64,000 bases of DNA from an uncultured Eubacteriales bacterium. GTDB taxonomy: Bacteria; Bacillota; Clostridia; Lachnospirales; Lachnospiraceae. Below, one piece after another: positions 61,925 to 64,000 of this stretch (within the stretch, counting starts at the first letter, position 1; each line of letters opens with the position of its first letter). The translations under genes and the position numbers were made by a program. The notes below the pieces were generated by a model, which was given only the letters and a program-made list of their open reading frames with translations, made no database searches and was not told where the DNA came from. Location of the stretch: contig UQYF01000002.1 in the NCBI GenBank assembly GCA_900545175.1, forward strand, positions 62,001 through 126,000, read 5' to 3'.

Positions 61925-61979
61925 TAATAAATCCTCCAAAAATATTCTCTTAATTATACGTTATGTCTATAGCATAATT

Positions 61980-62013
61980 ATAGGTAACTGCCGACGCATC
62001 GACAATTACCTAT
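61980..62013 (-). terminator. Intercistronic hairpin between pta and ackA
   Basis: On the minus strand ATAGGTAATTGTCGA pairs with TCGGCAGTTACCTAT over 15 positions with two G.U wobbles around a 4-nt loop. The trailing sequence is A+T-rich without a long T run, so attenuation or RNA processing is likelier than full termination. Confidence 0.55.
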
Positions 62014-62041
62014 ATATGTATCATGTAAAACAAATTACATA

Positions 62042-63037
62042 CTACTGCATCTGTGCCTGTACAGCTGTGATAGCAACAACACCTACGATATCGCTTGCTG
62101 AACATCCTCTTGAAAGGTCATTAACAGGCTTTGCAATACCCTGAAGCATTGGGCCGTAAGCCTCTGCCTTTGCAAGTCTCTGAACAAGCTTGTAACCAAT
62201 GTTACCTGCATCAAGGTCAGGGAAGATAAGTACGTTGGCCTGTCCTGCAACATCGCTGCCCGGAGCCTTAGAAGCACCAACAGAAGGAACTATAGCTGCA
62301 TCTGTCTGAAGCTCTCCGTCAAGCTTAAGCTCTGGAGCAAGCTCTTTGGCAATTCTCGTAGCCTCTACTACCTTGTCAACATCAGCATGCTTAGCGCTGC
62401 CCTTTGAGGAGTGGCTTAGCATTGCAACCTTAGGCTCTGCACCTACTAAGAACTTGAAGCTCTCTGCTGAAGAAACAGCGATAACCGCAAGCTCCTCAGG
62501 ATTAGGGTTCTGGTTAAGACCGCAGTCTCCGAATACGAATGTACCGTTCTCACCGTACTCACAGTTAGGAACATCAATTACGAAGAACGCAGAAGCAATC
62601 TTAGAACCCGGCTTAGTCTTAACTATCTGAAGAGCAGGTCTTAATGTGTTAGCTGTAGAATGGCATGCACCTGATACAACACCATCTGCTGCACCGCTCT
62701 TTAACATCATACAAGCATAGAACATATAATCTGTAGTGAGAAGTCTTCTAGCTTCCTCAGGAGTCATACCCTTATTCTTTCTAAGCTCTACTAAAGCATC
62801 AACATACTCATCAAGCTTATCTGAGGTATTAGGATTGATAACAGTGGCACCTGAAACTTCAAGACCCTTGCTGTTAGTCTCAACCTCCTCAGGTGTGCCA
62901 AGCACTACTACATTAGCGATATCTTCCTTAAGAACTGTCTCAACTGCCTCCCATGTTCTTCTGTCCATTGACTCAGGAAGTACGATTGTCTTCTTCACTG
63001 CTCTTGCCTTTTTCTTAATTTCATCAATAAATGCCAT
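62042..63037 (-). CDS. pta: Phosphate acetyltransferase
   Basis: A 331-residue enzyme that converts acetyl-CoA to acetyl-phosphate, the substrate of AckA. The short single-domain type is seen: TIVLPESMDRRTWEA (about 18-32), DGVVSGACHSTANTLRPALQ (about 119-138), and C-terminal NVLIFPDLDAGNIGYKLVQRL and GCSASDIVGV. AAAGGAG precedes the ATG. It heads the pta-ackA pair. Confidence 0.98.
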   Translation of the reverse strand: MAFIDEIKKKARAVKKTIVLPESMDRRTWEAVETVLKEDIANVVVLGTPEEVETNSKGLEVSGATVINPNTSDKLDEYVDALVELRKNKGMTPEEARRLLTTDYMFYACMMLKSGAADGVVSGACHSTANTLRPALQIVKTKPGSKIASAFFVIDVPNCEYGENGTFVFGDCGLNQNPNPEELAVIAVSSAESFKFLVGAEPKVAMLSHSSKGSAKHADVDKVVEATRIAKELAPELKLDGELQTDAAIVPSVGASKAPGSDVAGQANVLIFPDLDAGNIGYKLVQRLAKAEAYGPMLQGIAKPVNDLSRGCSASDIVGVVAITAVQAQMQ

Positions 63038-63098
63038 AATAAAATGACTCCTTTCTGTATGTAATTCGACTTAATATTAAAAGTCCATTGATAATATC

Positions 63099-63147
63099 AT
63101 TATACTCCTTATGTTTATTGTATACAAGAATATTTTTCTAAAATCAA
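63099..63147 (-). promoter_or_regulatory. Two overlapping candidate promoters of pta
   Basis: TTGTAT (63127-63122) with TATAAT (63104-63099), and TTGATT (63147-63142) with TATACA (63124-63119), both with 17-bp spacers. The nearer one leaves about 60 nt of leader. Confidence 0.55.
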
Positions 63148-63189
63148 GAAAAAAAGAATATGTTTTAAATTAAATACAATCTAAATATT

Positions 63190-64000
63190 CTATTTCAATC
63201 TCAATGACTGCACAAGATATCTCAAGTGGAACTGTCTTTCCTTCATAACACATGTAGATAATGTAAGTATCTGGTCATCCTCCGAGAACACTGTATCCTC
63301 ATCATACACTTTCGGTTCCTCCATACGCGAAGCCGTGTTCTCAAGATACGATTTAACTGTATTCTTATTTGAAAAATCATAATTAAGAAGCTGATGTGCA
63401 TTATTCGTCTGATAAGCGGCAAATATCTTATATACATAGACCATATCTTCCGTGTATATATATACATATCTGTTGTTTTCAAAGAACTCTTCATCTTCAT
63501 ATAAATGCAGATCCGAAAACATTGTTGTATCACGCATGTTATGCCCATATATAACCGTATGAGGGTCAGAGAAATCTTTGGCATTGTAATTTTCCGTATA
63601 AATACATCCCGGATACCCTTCGCTGCCATCTATATTGTGTTCAAGATAATAGCTGTTGTCTGTGGGATGCTGAAAAACAGGATAATCTATATGCGTGTTA
63701 GGTATGTATATCCATGCATAAATATCCTCTGATATTTCTCTATGCATCGCATCAAAATCTATATTTTTCTCAGGTACCTCTATAGCATATTTTGTCATCA
63801 GACGCACCGCCTCTTTTTTGTAGCCTTCAAGAGCCTGCGTTGTTCCTTCCTCTGACTGCAATTCCTCTGTCGAAGTCACTTCCTGCGCTGTTGTACTCTG
63901 TGCAAGCTTTTCATACATCTGCTGTGATTTCCACAGCCTGTACTGTTTTACACCAAGTATCATAGCACAGACAAGTGCAACCGTTAACGCTGCAATGCCA
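63190..64000 (-). CDS. srtB: Class B sortase, 5' end outside the window
   Basis: At least 270 residues; the frame stays open through the window edge, adding GIAALTVALVCAM before the first internal ATG, which is part of the N-terminal anchor. The catalytic Cys is in LSTCVMKERQFHLRYLV, the His in TVIYGHNMRDTTMFSDLHLY, and the Arg in the RHL/RYLV segment. NSYYLEHNIDG and DPHTVIYGHNM are class B features. It attaches proteins to peptidoglycan or pili at the cell surface; no sorting-signal protein is adjacent in the window. Confidence 0.9.
   Translation of the reverse strand, partial: GIAALTVALVCAMILGVKQYRLWKSQQMYEKLAQSTTAQEVTSTEELQSEEGTTQALEGYKKEAVRLMTKYAIEVPEKNIDFDAMHREISEDIYAWIYIPNTHIDYPVFQHPTDNSYYLEHNIDGSEGYPGCIYTENYNAKDFSDPHTVIYGHNMRDTTMFSDLHLYEDEEFFENNRYVYIYTEDMVYVYKIFAAYQTNNAHQLLNYDFSNKNTVKSYLENTASRMEEPKVYDEDTVFSEDDQILTLSTCVMKERQFHLRYLVQSLRLK

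Overview
The window reads as a stretch of core chromosome from an A+T-rich, spore-forming Gram-positive anaerobe, most likely a Lachnospiraceae (Clostridia) member. Supporting signs are spoIVA and yqfC/yqfD, a B. subtilis-like rnhB-ylqG-ylqH order, a CIRCE heat-shock operator, strong AGGAGG ribosome sites, frequent TTG starts, class B sortase, acetate (pta-ackA) metabolism and pentose/xylan genes. The family assignment is inferred from gene content and style. Nearly everything lies on the minus strand; only prs and the nitroreductase-SDR-NTF2 block are on plus. I saw no rRNA, tRNA, CRISPR array or intact transposase.

Layout. 1-289: start of a membrane protein cut by the window edge. 412-1069: hsp20 with terminator, promoter and CIRCE. 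1143-6760: a yqfC-yqfD-phoH-ybeY-cdd-(membrane protein)-flavoprotein operon, preceded by a good sigma-E-type promoter embedded in the rpsU terminator. 6892-12014: rpsU, alaS, a small membrane protein and a membrane-bound MutS-like ATPase. 12177-16760: der-plsY-gpsA-spoIVA. 16956-18161: prs (plus). 18180-24895: pgeF, then a giant anchored surface protein coupled to an MMPL transporter. 25030-35773: the translation/secretion cluster ylxM-ffh-rpsP-khpA-rimM-trmD-rplS-lepB-ylqF-rnhB-ylqG-ylqH-MATE-yraN, with a probable L19 leader and a structured leader in front of rimM. 35896-41336: NhaC-type antiporter, nitroreductase, a short-chain dehydrogenase paired with an NTF2-fold protein, and an NCS2 purine permease, with repeat-rich gaps. 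41674-51703: dus, ABC-F, xylulokinase, a FucI-like isomerase, a GH43 xylosidase and TrkA/TrkH. 51793-61924: ilvA, ftsY, smc, rnc, acpP, plsX, rpmF, yceD, ackA. 62042-64000: pta and a sortase B cut by the window edge.

How it works together. Most genes serve translation, protein export, phospholipid synthesis (plsX, acpP, plsY, gpsA) and chromosome maintenance (smc). Pta and AckA make ATP from acetyl-CoA. GH43, the isomerase and the kinase form a small intracellular pentose route.

The least explained parts are: the MMPL transporter plus beta-repeat/coiled-coil surface protein; the dehydrogenase plus NTF2-fold pair, which recalls steroid-type chemistry; the palindrome-rich element at 39797-39960 and the repeats around 38341 and 41369-41570; and several hairpins whose G.U pairs are possible only on the transcribed strand.
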